Source: Marinimicrobium agarilyticum DSM 16975 (GTDB lineage Bacteria > Pseudomonadota > Gammaproteobacteria > Pseudomonadales > Cellvibrionaceae). From it: 64,000 nt of DNA. A program made the translations under genes and the position numbers. This document shows positions 1 to 8,614 of this stretch, piece after piece. The notes beneath the pieces are model-generated. The model was not told the origin of the DNA, ran no database searches, and was given only the letters and a program-made list of their open reading frames with translations. The DNA is taken from the NCBI RefSeq assembly GCF_000423345.1, contig NZ_KE384008.1, positions 500,857 to 564,856 on the forward strand. Direction: 5' to 3'. Every line of letters starts with the position of its first letter. Position 1 is the first letter of the stretch.

Positions 1-999
1 CCGCCCAGCCAGGACCACAACCCTTTTGTAGACCTGGTGCCGCCTCAGGGCATCAAGCTGACGCCGCGTCATTACGCTTACCTGAAGATTTCCGAGGGCT
101 GTAACCATAAGTGCAGCTTCTGCATCATCCCGGATATGCGGGGCAAGCTCGTCAGCCGGCCTGTTGGTCAGGTAATGAGCGAAGCCGAGCGTCTGGCCAA
201 AGCTGGTGTGAAAGAGCTGCTGGTGATTTCCCAGGACACCTCGGCCTACGGCGTGGATATCAAGTACAAGACCGATTTCTGGGACGGCCGTCCGCTCAAG
301 ACCGACATGCTCAAACTCTGTGAGGCGCTGGGAGAGCTCGGCGTCTGGGTGCGCCTGCACTATGTCTACCCGTATCCCCACGTGGACAACGTCATCCCGC
401 TGATGGCGGAGGGTAAAATTCTTCCCTATCTGGACATCCCCTTTCAGCACGCCAGCCCCCGAATGCTCAAATTGATGCGACGCCCCGGTCAGGTAGAGAG
501 AACCCTTGAGCGCATCAAAAGCTGGCGCGAACAGGTACCGGACCTGACCATTCGCTCTACGTTTATTGTCGGCTTTCCCGGTGAGACCGAAGACGACTTT
601 CAGCAGCTGCTGGAGTTTCTCGAAGAGGCGGAGCTGGATCGCGTCGGTTGTTTCCAGTATTCACCGGTAGAAGGGGCGGCGGCGAACGAGCTGCCGGATC
701 CGGTACCGGACGATGTAAAGCAGGAGCGGTTCGAGCGCTTTATGGCGGTGCAGCAGGGCATCTCCGCCCGGCGCCTGCAAGCCAAAATCGGGCGCACCCT
801 GGAAGTGCTTATCGACGAAGTGGACGAAGAAGGGGCAATCGGTCGCAGCTATGCCGATGCACCGGAAATTGATGGCCTCGTCTACCTCAACGGCGAGCAG
901 GGCATGCAGCCCGGTGACAAAGTCATGGTCAAGATTGAGCAGGCGGATGAGTACGACTTGTGGGGAAGTGTGGATCGCGCCACCACAGCCAGCCACTGA
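1..999 (+). CDS. rimO: Ribosomal protein S12 methylthiotransferase RimO (5' truncated by window edge)
   Basis: Radical-SAM enzyme that methylthiolates a conserved aspartate of ribosomal protein S12. The reading frame is open from base 1, so the N-terminal MTTase domain is cut off by the window and only the last 332 residues are present. The radical-SAM cluster motif CxxxCxxC is visible (Cys34, Cys38, Cys41 of the partial protein), followed by a TIM-barrel section with [14 protein letters not shown] and a C-terminal TRAM-like domain ending the protein. RimO is preferred over MiaB because of the [11 protein letters not shown] context and the short basic C-terminus. Its 3' end overlaps the end of the convergent membrane-protein gene by about 70 bases. 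Confidence 0.93.
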   Translation, partial: PPSQDHNPFVDLVPPQGIKLTPRHYAYLKISEGCNHKCSFCIIPDMRGKLVSRPVGQVMSEAERLAKAGVKELLVISQDTSAYGVDIKYKTDFWDGRPLKTDMLKLCEALGELGVWVRLHYVYPYPHVDNVIPLMAEGKILPYLDIPFQHASPRMLKLMRRPGQVERTLERIKSWREQVPDLTIRSTFIVGFPGETEDDFQQLLEFLEEAELDRVGCFQYSPVEGAAANELPDPVPDDVKQERFERFMAVQQGISARRLQAKIGRTLEVLIDEVDEEGAIGRSYADAPEIDGLVYLNGEQGMQPGDKVMVKIEQADEYDLWGSVDRATTASH

Positions 1000-1627
1000 T
1001 GCCGTAAAACCCGACCATGGCCCAGGCGAAATTCCACTCGACGATGTTTTTCGCCTCGTACTCAAAGGCCGGTTGGGTGATATCGATGGTCAACGAGACA
1101 AACCCCCAAAGCCACTGAAGGCTCACCAGAGCAAACTGCCAGCGCACCAGTCGCAGCGTTCGGGCGGGCAACTGGTGGCGCGCTGAGAACAGGGATTGCA
1201 CGCACAGCAGCTGGGCCAGAAGGGCAAAGGCAAAGTGGAAAATAATTCCCGTGCGGCGCATAAACTCATAAAAACCGCTGCCTGAGCCGAGATAGTTGGC
1301 GTAAAGCACCAGTGCCAGAGCCGAAATCACGCCCAACCAGAGGGCGACCGTATGGCGCCGACGCGGGCCCACCCGCTGGGTGAGCCAGTGCCACTGCAGC
1401 CACCAGTAGATCGCCAGCAGCATGCTCAGTGGCATCATCAACCCCCGAAACAGAAATAATGCATCGCCGTAGCGGGCCGCTCCGCTGATGGAGGTACAGC
1501 CGTGGGTGAAGGGGAAGCAGGCTACCACTGAGCCCTGATACAACGAAATGGCGTAGGAGCCGGTCACAGCCAGCAGTGGCACCACACAGTTCAGCCAGGC
1601 AATGGCGGACGGCAGGCGTGCGGTCAT
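929..1627 (-). CDS. Multi-pass membrane protein, Frag1/DRAM/Sfk1-like
   Basis: A 232-residue hydrophobic protein with about five to six predicted membrane segments, including residues near 10-30, 60-80, 95-120, 130-155 and the C-terminal third. The layout resembles the Frag1/DRAM/Sfk1 superfamily, but this is a pattern impression only and no function can be assigned. The start was placed at the ATG at 1627 because a GGAGAG ribosome site lies about 7 bases upstream; the longer open frame to 1738 begins in a proline- and cysteine-rich stretch without such a site. It is convergent with rimO and divergent from the spermidine-synthase-like gene. Confidence 0.6.
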   Translation of the reverse strand: MTARLPSAIAWLNCVVPLLAVTGSYAISLYQGSVVACFPFTHGCTSISGAARYGDALFLFRGLMMPLSMLLAIYWWLQWHWLTQRVGPRRRHTVALWLGVISALALVLYANYLGSGSGFYEFMRRTGIIFHFAFALLAQLLCVQSLFSARHQLPARTLRLVRWQFALVSLQWLWGFVSLTIDITQPAFEYEAKNIVEWNFAWAMVGFYGISGWLWWRDPHFPTSRTHPPAQS

Positions 1628-1756
1628 CGGAGCGCTCTCCAGGTAATTTTCACAAGCTGCGAACCAAGCCACAAAACACCAAGGTGGCATTGGCAACCTC
1701 ATTGGCTTCTTATAGGCTACCAAGCTCCGCAACAACAATAAACGAGGTTAAGGACC

Positions 1757-3340
1757 GTGGCCAAACACTCTAACAAAAAGGAACCGTCGGCCAGCGCCGC
1801 TCAGCACCCGCCACTACAGGCGGTTGACCGGGGTTTGTTCTATCTGACTGCAAGCATTACCGGCGCCACGGTAATGATGATTGAACTGCTCGGCACACGC
1901 ATTATCGGGCCCTACTACGGTGTGAGCATGATTGTCTGGTCATCGTTGCTCTCCACGGCACTGTTGGCCCTGTCGATTGGCTATCTTCTCGGTGGGCGTC
2001 TGGCGGATACCGCTCCGTGGTTGCGACTGTCCCATATTCTGCTGGTGACGGCGGTCCTGATCGGCGTGATCCCGCTTTTGAGCAAACCGGTACAACTGGC
2101 CAGCAACGGCCTCGGCTTGCGGGGTGGGGCACTGATGAGCGCCCTGATACTGTTTACGCCCTGCCTTTTGGCGCTCGGCATGGTGGGGCCCTACGTCATC
2201 AAGATCGCCACCAGCGGTCTGGAGCGCGTCGGGCGAACCGCCGGCACGGTCTATGCCATCAGCACCTTGGGTAGTGTGATGGGGACCTTGCTGCTGGGCT
2301 TCTTTTTACTGCCGCTGTTCGGAACCGAGAATATCGTGCTCAGCCTCAGCTTGTTGATGCTGGTGCTGGCGTTTCTGCTCGCGCTCTATGAGAACCTCCG
2401 ACTTAACGCCGGCAATTCACTGGTCGGGTGGGGCGCCACCACCGCCGTGCTGGCGGTGGCTCTGCTCCTGGGCGTGGGGTCAACCCTCGGGACCCGGGAC
2501 TACCCGGGCTCCGAGGTGGTCTTCGAAGAAGAAACCCACTACGGCTGGGTGCGGGTGGTGGACCAGCCGGAGCGGGGTATTCGGTGGCTGATGTCCGGGG
2601 GCTCCACCATCGGTGCCGAGCACCTGGAGACCGGGGCCGGGCTGTTGGGTTACCAACAGGTGGTCGGTCACCTGCCACGGTTTCATCCAGCGGGGGAGAA
2701 TGCGTTGCTGGTGGGGCTGGGGAGTGGGCACCTGGTCAATACCTACCGGCAGTTCGGGGTACGCACCGACGCCATCGAAATCGACCCGGCCGTGGCCTAC
2801 GCCGCCCACGAATATTTCAGTTTCGAACCCACGGGCGATGTGATTGTGGGCGATGCCCGCTATCAGATTAAGCAACTGGACAAGCGCTACGACTTTATTA
2901 TTCACGACTGCTTTACCGGCGGTACCGAGCCTATTCATCTGCTCAGCCTGGAAATGTTTCGCGAACTCAAGGCCAAGTTGAAGCCGGGCGGCGTTCTGGC
3001 CCTGAACTTTGTCGGTCTCACCCTGGAAGGAGAGCAGACGCCGGTGGAAGCGGTGGCCCACACTTTGGACCAGGTCTTCGAGCACCGTCGCACGTTCGTT
3101 TCTTCCCCCGACGCGACCTTCAATGACTTTGTATTCTTTGTCTCGGATCGGCCGCTGGCCCTGAGCGGACCCGAGACCGCCCTGAACTGGTTGGAAGAGC
3201 GGGAAGTGGCTATTGCCGGTAACACCGATCTGGTCATCACCGACAACTTCAACCCGCTCGAAACCCTGCATATCGCCAAAGCGGAGTACTACCGGGACCT
3301 GCTGATTGAGCGTGTAGGGGAGGACATTCTGTTTTATTGA
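1757..3340 (+). CDS. Membrane-anchored spermidine synthase-like protein (fused MFS/spermidine synthase)
   Basis: A 527-residue protein with an N-terminal block of about seven hydrophobic segments (residues 25-225, beginning LTASITGATVMMIELLGTRI) followed by a soluble Rossmann domain like spermidine synthase. The S-adenosyl motif GLGSGHLVNTYRQFG and the acidic motif DAIEIDP are visible, then GDARY and a DCFTGG segment. Members of this family are often annotated as fused MFS/spermidine synthase, but whether they make polyamines is not known. The start is a GTG with an AAGGA site just upstream. The gene stands alone, with 45 bases to the next gene. Confidence 0.85.
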   Translation: MAKHSNKKEPSASAAQHPPLQAVDRGLFYLTASITGATVMMIELLGTRIIGPYYGVSMIVWSSLLSTALLALSIGYLLGGRLADTAPWLRLSHILLVTAVLIGVIPLLSKPVQLASNGLGLRGGALMSALILFTPCLLALGMVGPYVIKIATSGLERVGRTAGTVYAISTLGSVMGTLLLGFFLLPLFGTENIVLSLSLLMLVLAFLLALYENLRLNAGNSLVGWGATTAVLAVALLLGVGSTLGTRDYPGSEVVFEEETHYGWVRVVDQPERGIRWLMSGGSTIGAEHLETGAGLLGYQQVVGHLPRFHPAGENALLVGLGSGHLVNTYRQFGVRTDAIEIDPAVAYAAHEYFSFEPTGDVIVGDARYQIKQLDKRYDFIIHDCFTGGTEPIHLLSLEMFRELKAKLKPGGVLALNFVGLTLEGEQTPVEAVAHTLDQVFEHRRTFVSSPDATFNDFVFFVSDRPLALSGPETALNWLEEREVAIAGNTDLVITDNFNPLETLHIAKAEYYRDLLIERVGEDILFY

Positions 3341-3385
3341 GTTACACTGGATGCCATTGAAACCCGCAGTAGGTGAAGTCTTTCC

Positions 3386-3988
3386 ATGGTGACCTTGCAG
3401 AAACCGTTCTCCCAGGCTTGTGAAAACAACAAGCAGCCCATCTTATCGGTATTGGCGCCGCGCTTGGCCACCTGCCGCCACCTGTTGGAAATCGGCAGCG
3501 GGACCGGCCAACACGCGGTACATTTTGCCTCTGCCATGCCCCATCTGGTGTGGCAGACCAGCGATCTTCCGCAAAATCACGACGCGATCGAGCAGTGGCT
3601 TGAGGATTACCCCGGTACCAACCTCAGGGCGCCGCTGGCGCTGGATGTGACTCATCCCGAATGGCCGATTGAGGAAACCGATGCGGTATTTACCGCCAAC
3701 ACGTTTCACATCATTTCCTGGGAAGCGGTGTTGAGTTTGCTTGAGGGGGTGGCGCGGTTGTTACCCCCCGGAGGCCAACTGATTGTTTATGGCCCTTTCA
3801 ATGAAGAGGGCGCCTTTACCAGCGACAGCAATGCCGCCTTTGATCAGTCGCTCCGCCAACAGGCACCGCACCGTGGTATTCGAAACCGACAGACGGTGGC
3901 GGCCGAGGCGCAAGACCGGGGGCTGATGCTGAACACAACCCTGGAGTTGCCGGCCAACAATCGCTGCCTGGTTTTTGTGCGCCAATAG
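3386..3988 (+). CDS. DUF938 class I SAM-dependent methyltransferase
   Basis: A 200-residue methyltransferase-fold protein. Motif I is LEIGSGTGQHAVHFA near residues 31-46, and the acidic motif WQTSDLP follows. The middle carries the family phrase TANTFHIISW and then a motif like PPGGQLIVYGPF. This matches the DUF938 family, whose substrate is unknown. It is read in the same direction as the preceding gene, 45 bases downstream, and is convergent with dnaE2. The length is normal for the family. Confidence 0.85.
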   Translation: MVTLQKPFSQACENNKQPILSVLAPRLATCRHLLEIGSGTGQHAVHFASAMPHLVWQTSDLPQNHDAIEQWLEDYPGTNLRAPLALDVTHPEWPIEETDAVFTANTFHIISWEAVLSLLEGVARLLPPGGQLIVYGPFNEEGAFTSDSNAAFDQSLRQQAPHRGIRNRQTVAAEAQDRGLMLNTTLELPANNRCLVFVRQ

Positions 3989-4025
3989 CGGTTGGACTGC
4001 TCTGGAGGGGTGGGGCGTTAATGCC

Positions 4026-7000
4026 TTAGTGAAAATCCCGAGACTTGGCCGATAAGCGCTGCAACCGATCACTCATATCCTCCAGCCGGCCTGCGATCAC
4101 GTGAACCACGGACCCCTCGCGCTCCAGTATGCCGTGAACCTTGAGAATCCGGGCGGTCAGGTAGGCCCGCTTTTGTGCCCTTGCCGTAGCCAACCACACC
4201 ACCACATTACTGTTACCAGTATCATCCTCCAGTGTAATGAAGGTGACCCCGGCCGCGGTACCGGGGCTCTGGCGCCCGGTCACAACACCCGCCACCACCA
4301 CCGGTGCTTTGTGACGGTGAGTCACCAGATCCCGGGCTCGCACAAAGTGGCCGAGCATTCCGGCCTCTTCCAGTAAAACCACCGGATGACGATTCAGGGT
4401 AAGGCCGGTGCTGGCGTAATCTTCAACCAGGTTGTCGAACTCACTGGGCTGGGGCAGGTAATCCGCCGGAGTCTCGGCCGCTGCCAGAGTCGGTTCGGCT
4501 TGAGCGAAAAGCGGTAACTCTTCATTGCGGTCCATCAGTTGCCAGCGCGACTGGTAGCGGTTATCACTGAGGGTGTGCAGGGCGTTAGCGCTGGCCAGAG
4601 CTTCCAGGTCGCGCCGGGACAAGCCGCAGTGCTGCAATTGTGACGTCTGCTGGAAACGAATGCCTGAGCTATTTCTGGGTTGTGTTTCCAGAGTGTCGAT
4701 CCCCTCGCGGGACAGCCCCTTGACCAGCCTTAGCCCGAGCCGGATGCTCAACCGGTCGCCGTCTCGCTCGAGCCTGTGGTCTCGATCAGAATGGTTGACA
4801 CAGATGGGATGGACAACCACGCCGTGGCGTCGGGCGTCCTGAATCAGCTGGGAGGGCGAGTAAAAACCCATCGGGTGGCTGTTGAGCAGTGCCGTGTAAA
4901 ACGCTTCCGGGTAATAGTGCTTGAGCCAGGCCGAGGCGTAGGCGAGCAGGGCAAAGCTCGCCGAGTGGGACTCCGGAAAACCGTACTCGCCAAAGCCCAG
5001 TATCTGTTGGTAGATACGTTCCGCGAATTCATTGGTATAGCCACGTGCTTCCATACCGTTCACCAGCTTGCCGTGAAACCTGCCCAGATCACCGGTTTTT
5101 TTCCAGGCCGCCATGGCGCGCCGCAGCTGGTCGGCTTCGCCACCGCTAAAGCCGGCGGCGACCATCGCCAGTTGAATCACCTGTTCCTGAAAAATGGGCA
5201 CACCCATGGTCCGCTCCAGCACTCCCCGGACTTCTTCCGAGGGGTAGTCCACGCGCTCTTCGCCATTGCGCCGCTTTAAATAGGGGTGAACCATACCGCC
5301 CTGAATGGGGCCGGGCCGGACAATGGCAATCTGGATGACCAGGTCGTAATAGCGGGCGGGTTTGAGCCGGGGCAGCATGGACATCTGGGCGCGTGATTCA
5401 ATCTGGAAAAGCCCCACGGTATCGGCTTTCTGGATCATTCCGTAGACCTGCGGATCATCCATGGTGGCGGTCAATCCGGAGAGTGTCAGAGAATGGCCCT
5501 GATGTTCCCGGATCAGGTCGAAGCTCTTGCGCAGGGCTGTGAGCATCCCCAATGCGAGGATGTCCACCTTCAGCAGACCGAGGGTTTCAATGTCGTCTTT
5601 GTCCCACTGAATCACGGTGCGATCGGCCATGGCAGCGTTCTCGATCGGTACCAGTTCATACAAGGGGCCTGAGGAGATCACAAAACCGCCCACATGCTGC
5701 GACAGATGCCGGGGGAAACCGCGCAGCTCATTCACCAGCCGAATCAGTTGCTCGGCGGTTTCCGAGCCGGGGGTCAAGCCGATATCTCCGACCTGATCCT
5801 CCCAGGCGGAGTCCCGGTCCCGCCGGTTGATGTTGCGAATCAGAAACTCGAGGTGGGACTCATTGATTCCGAGCGCCTTGCCCACGTCCCGCAGGGCACT
5901 TTTGAAGCGGTAGCTGATGACGGTGGCGGCCAACGCCGCCCGAGGGCGACCGTATTTTTCATAGACGTACTGAATCACCTCCTCGCGCCGTTCATGCTCG
6001 AAGTCCACGTCAATGTCCGGCGGTTCATCCCGCTCTTTGGATAGAAAGCGCTCAAACAGCACCTTGATATGGCGTGGGTCGACCGCGGTGATTTCCAGGC
6101 AGTAGCACACCACCGAGTTCGCGGCGGAGCCCCGGCCCTGGTAGAGAATGCCATTACTCTGGGCAAAGACCACCAGATCGTGAATGGTCAGGAAAAAATG
6201 GGCGTACCCCAGCTCTTCAATCAGAGCCAGCTCCTTGTCGATAGTGGCGCGAACCTCATGGCCAGGTCCCTCGGGAAAGCGTTTGACGACGCCCTGTTCG
6301 ACCAGCTCACAGAGATAAGTAAAGGGTGATTTTCCCGCGGGCACCAGCTCCGCCGGGTATTCGTAGCGCAGCTCGCCCAGGTCGAACTGACAACGCTCGG
6401 CGATGGCGAGGGTCTGTTCCAACCACTCGGTTTTGAACAGGGTCTGAACTCGATCAATGGAGCGCAGCCGGCGCTCGGCATTCGAGCACAACCGGCGTCC
6501 GGCTTTGGCCACGGTGGTCCCCAGGCGAATGGCGGTCAGCACCTGCTGCAGAGGCAGGCGCTCGGCGCAGTGCATCAACGCTTCGCCGCAGGCACTGATG
6601 GGCAGTCCGAGCGTGCCGGCCAGCTGTTCGCAATGGGCGATATAGCGATGTTCCCGGTGAGTGAGATGGCGCCGCAGGCCCAGCCAGAGTCGCTCGGCAC
6701 AGTGTTTCTGCAGCCACTGTCCCCAGCGCAGGTCCCGGGCCCAGTCGCCGTGGGGGAGCCAGATAACCAGACAGTGTTGGAGGGATTTAAGGTCCCACTT
6801 TTCCAGTTGATACTGCCCCTTGGGGCTGCGTCGGCGGGCGTTGGTAATCACCCGGCACAGCTCGGCATAGGCCGCCCGGTGAGGGCAGAGTAGAACTACA
6901 TCCAGGCCCGGTGGCAACTTCATCCGGCTGCCGACAATCAGCTTGGTCTCGCTGTTCAGGCGCCGGTGCTCGGCATAGGCCCGCACCACCCCAGCGACGG

Positions 7001-7145
7001 AACATTCGTCGGTAAGGGCCAACGCCCGGTAGCCAAGCTCATCGGCCCGGCGCATGAGCTCTTCCGGATGAGAGGCGCCTTCAAGGAAGGAAAAATTGCT
7101 TTGACAGACCAGCTCGGCATAACCCACGGGATCTTCACTCTGCAT
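4026..7145 (-). CDS. dnaE2: Error-prone DNA polymerase DnaE2 (ImuC)
   Basis: C-family alpha polymerase that performs translesion synthesis together with ImuA and ImuB. The 1039-residue protein starts with a PHP domain (QSNFSFLEGASHPEEL, then ALTDECSVAGVVRAY). The palm motif PDIDVDFEHERREEVI carries catalytic aspartates, and the helix-hairpin-helix and OB-fold parts follow, ending RLQRLSAKSRDFH. The length is typical for DnaE2 and shorter than the replicative DnaE. The start at 7145 lies 19 bases downstream of a perfect LexA box, so SOS induction is likely. Its usual partners imuA-imuB are about 4.6 kb upstream on the same strand, separated by an efflux operon. Confidence 0.96.
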   Translation of the reverse strand: MQSEDPVGYAELVCQSNFSFLEGASHPEELMRRADELGYRALALTDECSVAGVVRAYAEHRRLNSETKLIVGSRMKLPPGLDVVLLCPHRAAYAELCRVITNARRRSPKGQYQLEKWDLKSLQHCLVIWLPHGDWARDLRWGQWLQKHCAERLWLGLRRHLTHREHRYIAHCEQLAGTLGLPISACGEALMHCAERLPLQQVLTAIRLGTTVAKAGRRLCSNAERRLRSIDRVQTLFKTEWLEQTLAIAERCQFDLGELRYEYPAELVPAGKSPFTYLCELVEQGVVKRFPEGPGHEVRATIDKELALIEELGYAHFFLTIHDLVVFAQSNGILYQGRGSAANSVVCYCLEITAVDPRHIKVLFERFLSKERDEPPDIDVDFEHERREEVIQYVYEKYGRPRAALAATVISYRFKSALRDVGKALGINESHLEFLIRNINRRDRDSAWEDQVGDIGLTPGSETAEQLIRLVNELRGFPRHLSQHVGGFVISSGPLYELVPIENAAMADRTVIQWDKDDIETLGLLKVDILALGMLTALRKSFDLIREHQGHSLTLSGLTATMDDPQVYGMIQKADTVGLFQIESRAQMSMLPRLKPARYYDLVIQIAIVRPGPIQGGMVHPYLKRRNGEERVDYPSEEVRGVLERTMGVPIFQEQVIQLAMVAAGFSGGEADQLRRAMAAWKKTGDLGRFHGKLVNGMEARGYTNEFAERIYQQILGFGEYGFPESHSASFALLAYASAWLKHYYPEAFYTALLNSHPMGFYSPSQLIQDARRHGVVVHPICVNHSDRDHRLERDGDRLSIRLGLRLVKGLSREGIDTLETQPRNSSGIRFQQTSQLQHCGLSRRDLEALASANALHTLSDNRYQSRWQLMDRNEELPLFAQAEPTLAAAETPADYLPQPSEFDNLVEDYASTGLTLNRHPVVLLEEAGMLGHFVRARDLVTHRHKAPVVVAGVVTGRQSPGTAAGVTFITLEDDTGNSNVVVWLATARAQKRAYLTARILKVHGILEREGSVVHVIAGRLEDMSDRLQRLSAKSRDFH

Positions 7146-7161
7146 CTTGGGTGTATTGATA

Positions 7162-7181
7162 TACTGTTTTTATATACAGTA
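7162..7181 (-). promoter_or_regulatory. LexA (SOS) box of dnaE2
   Basis: CTG-N10-CAG with an AT-only spacer (core 7164-7179), flanked by TA on both sides, a perfect match to the gammaproteobacterial LexA operator. It sits just upstream of the dnaE2 start and near-matches the box upstream of imuA. Repression by LexA is inferred. Confidence 0.9.
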
Positions 7182-7464
7182 TATACGCAGAAATGTAGAC
7201 TTCAAGCGCGGGGTGAAGATCGCAAAAGAGGGGGGCTCGCATCAAAACACGCCGCACAGGAGGTCCACCGATGAAATGGCGGGGCGTAACCTGTACAATT
7301 TGTAAGATTCTGTAAGAGGCGTATACGCTGGCGCGTCGGTATTGTAAGCTTTGCGCTCATCTGAAAGGCCCGGTTCTGCGTACTGCCGTCTCCAGGGTCC
7401 GAGAAAAACCCCACCGTTATCCAAAAAGCGCCTTCACTGTTTGAAAGGAGTAGGGAGCACGCGC

Positions 7465-8586
7465 ATGACCAAGCGAATGATTCTGATGTTAGTCGCCGTA
7501 GGCATTGTCTTCGGGGCTGTCTTTGGCTGGAAAGCCTTTGGTAATTACATGATGGGCCAGTACTTCGCAAATATGCCGGAGCAGGCCATCGCGACCACGG
7601 CGACCGAGGTAAAAGCCTCTACGTGGAGTAGCACGACCACGGCCGTTGGGTCATTCAAGGCGGTCAATGGCGCGCAACTGACCACCGAAGCGGGTGGTAT
7701 CGTGACCGAAGTGCACTTTGAAAACGGTGAACCGGTGGAGAAAGGGCAGTTGCTCGTCTCCCTCGACACCGAGACCGATCGGGCGGAGCTGAAGCGTCTT
7801 CAAGCCGCCGCTCGCTTGGCAACGTTGGAGCTGCAGCGCTACCGTCGGCTGTTCGAAGAGGGCAACAGCTCCGAGTCAGAGCTGCAGCGTCGTCAGAGCG
7901 AGGCGCAACAGGCTCAGGCCTCCCTGGAAGCCCAGGAAGCACGGATTCGCCAGAAAATGATCCGGGCTCCGTTCAGCGGCCGTTCCGGCATTCGCCAGGT
8001 GAATGTGGGGCAATATGTGTCCGTGGGCAGCCCCGTTGTGGCGGTTCAGGCGCTGGATCCCATCTACCTGCAGTTCACGCTACCCACCAGCGAGCTGCCT
8101 CAGATCTCGGAGCAGCAGGCAGTGAATGCACGAGTAGACGCTTATAGCAATGACACTTTTCAAGGGGTCGTGACCGCCATTGAGCCGTCCATCAACGAAG
8201 CTACCCGCAGTTTTACCGTGCAAGCAACTCTGGAGAACCCCGAACACAAGTTACGGCCGGGTATGTTTGGCCGGGTAACGCTGACCCTGGGTGAGCCCAA
8301 GGACCTGAAAGTCGTGCCGCAAACCGCCGTGCAGTTTGATCCCTACGGTAATTCGGCTTACGTGCTTTATACCGACGAGGACGGCAAAACCCGCGTCAAA
8401 CGCCGTTTTATCAAAACCGGAGAGCGGCGGGGCGATCTTGTGGAAGTGGTTGATGGGCTGAAGGTCGGCGAGCGAATCGCGACCTCCGGCTTGCTCAAGC
8501 TGAGCAACGATGCGCTGGTGAACGTCAACAATGACCCGGCGGTACAGCCCTCCAGTGAGCTGAACCCGAACCCCGGAAACAAGTAA
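7465..8586 (+). CDS. RND efflux pump periplasmic adaptor (membrane fusion protein)
   Basis: A 373-residue adaptor linking an inner-membrane RND pump to an outer-membrane channel. There is one N-terminal signal/anchor helix (residues 4-25), then a lipoyl half-motif (GGIVTEVHFENGEPVEKGQLL), an alpha-helical hairpin near residues 95-155 rich in Ala/Glu/Gln, the second lipoyl half (IRAPFSGRSGIRQVNVGQYV), and beta-barrel and proximal domains. The start at 7465 has an AAGGAG/GGGAG site upstream; the longer frame to 7351 lacks one. The pump gene follows after 28 bases. No TolC-like gene is in the cluster. Confidence 0.9.
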   Translation: MTKRMILMLVAVGIVFGAVFGWKAFGNYMMGQYFANMPEQAIATTATEVKASTWSSTTTAVGSFKAVNGAQLTTEAGGIVTEVHFENGEPVEKGQLLVSLDTETDRAELKRLQAAARLATLELQRYRRLFEEGNSSESELQRRQSEAQQAQASLEAQEARIRQKMIRAPFSGRSGIRQVNVGQYVSVGSPVVAVQALDPIYLQFTLPTSELPQISEQQAVNARVDAYSNDTFQGVVTAIEPSINEATRSFTVQATLENPEHKLRPGMFGRVTLTLGEPKDLKVVPQTAVQFDPYGNSAYVLYTDEDGKTRVKRRFIKTGERRGDLVEVVDGLKVGERIATSGLLKLSNDALVNVNNDPAVQPSSELNPNPGNK

Positions 8587-8614
8587 CAGGCCAGCCCTTA
8601 AGGAGAGCTAAACC

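Noticed and set aside
7351-7464. Longer N-terminus of the RND adaptor
   Set aside because: No ribosome site, and the added residues spoil the membrane anchor; the ATG at 7465 is well supported.
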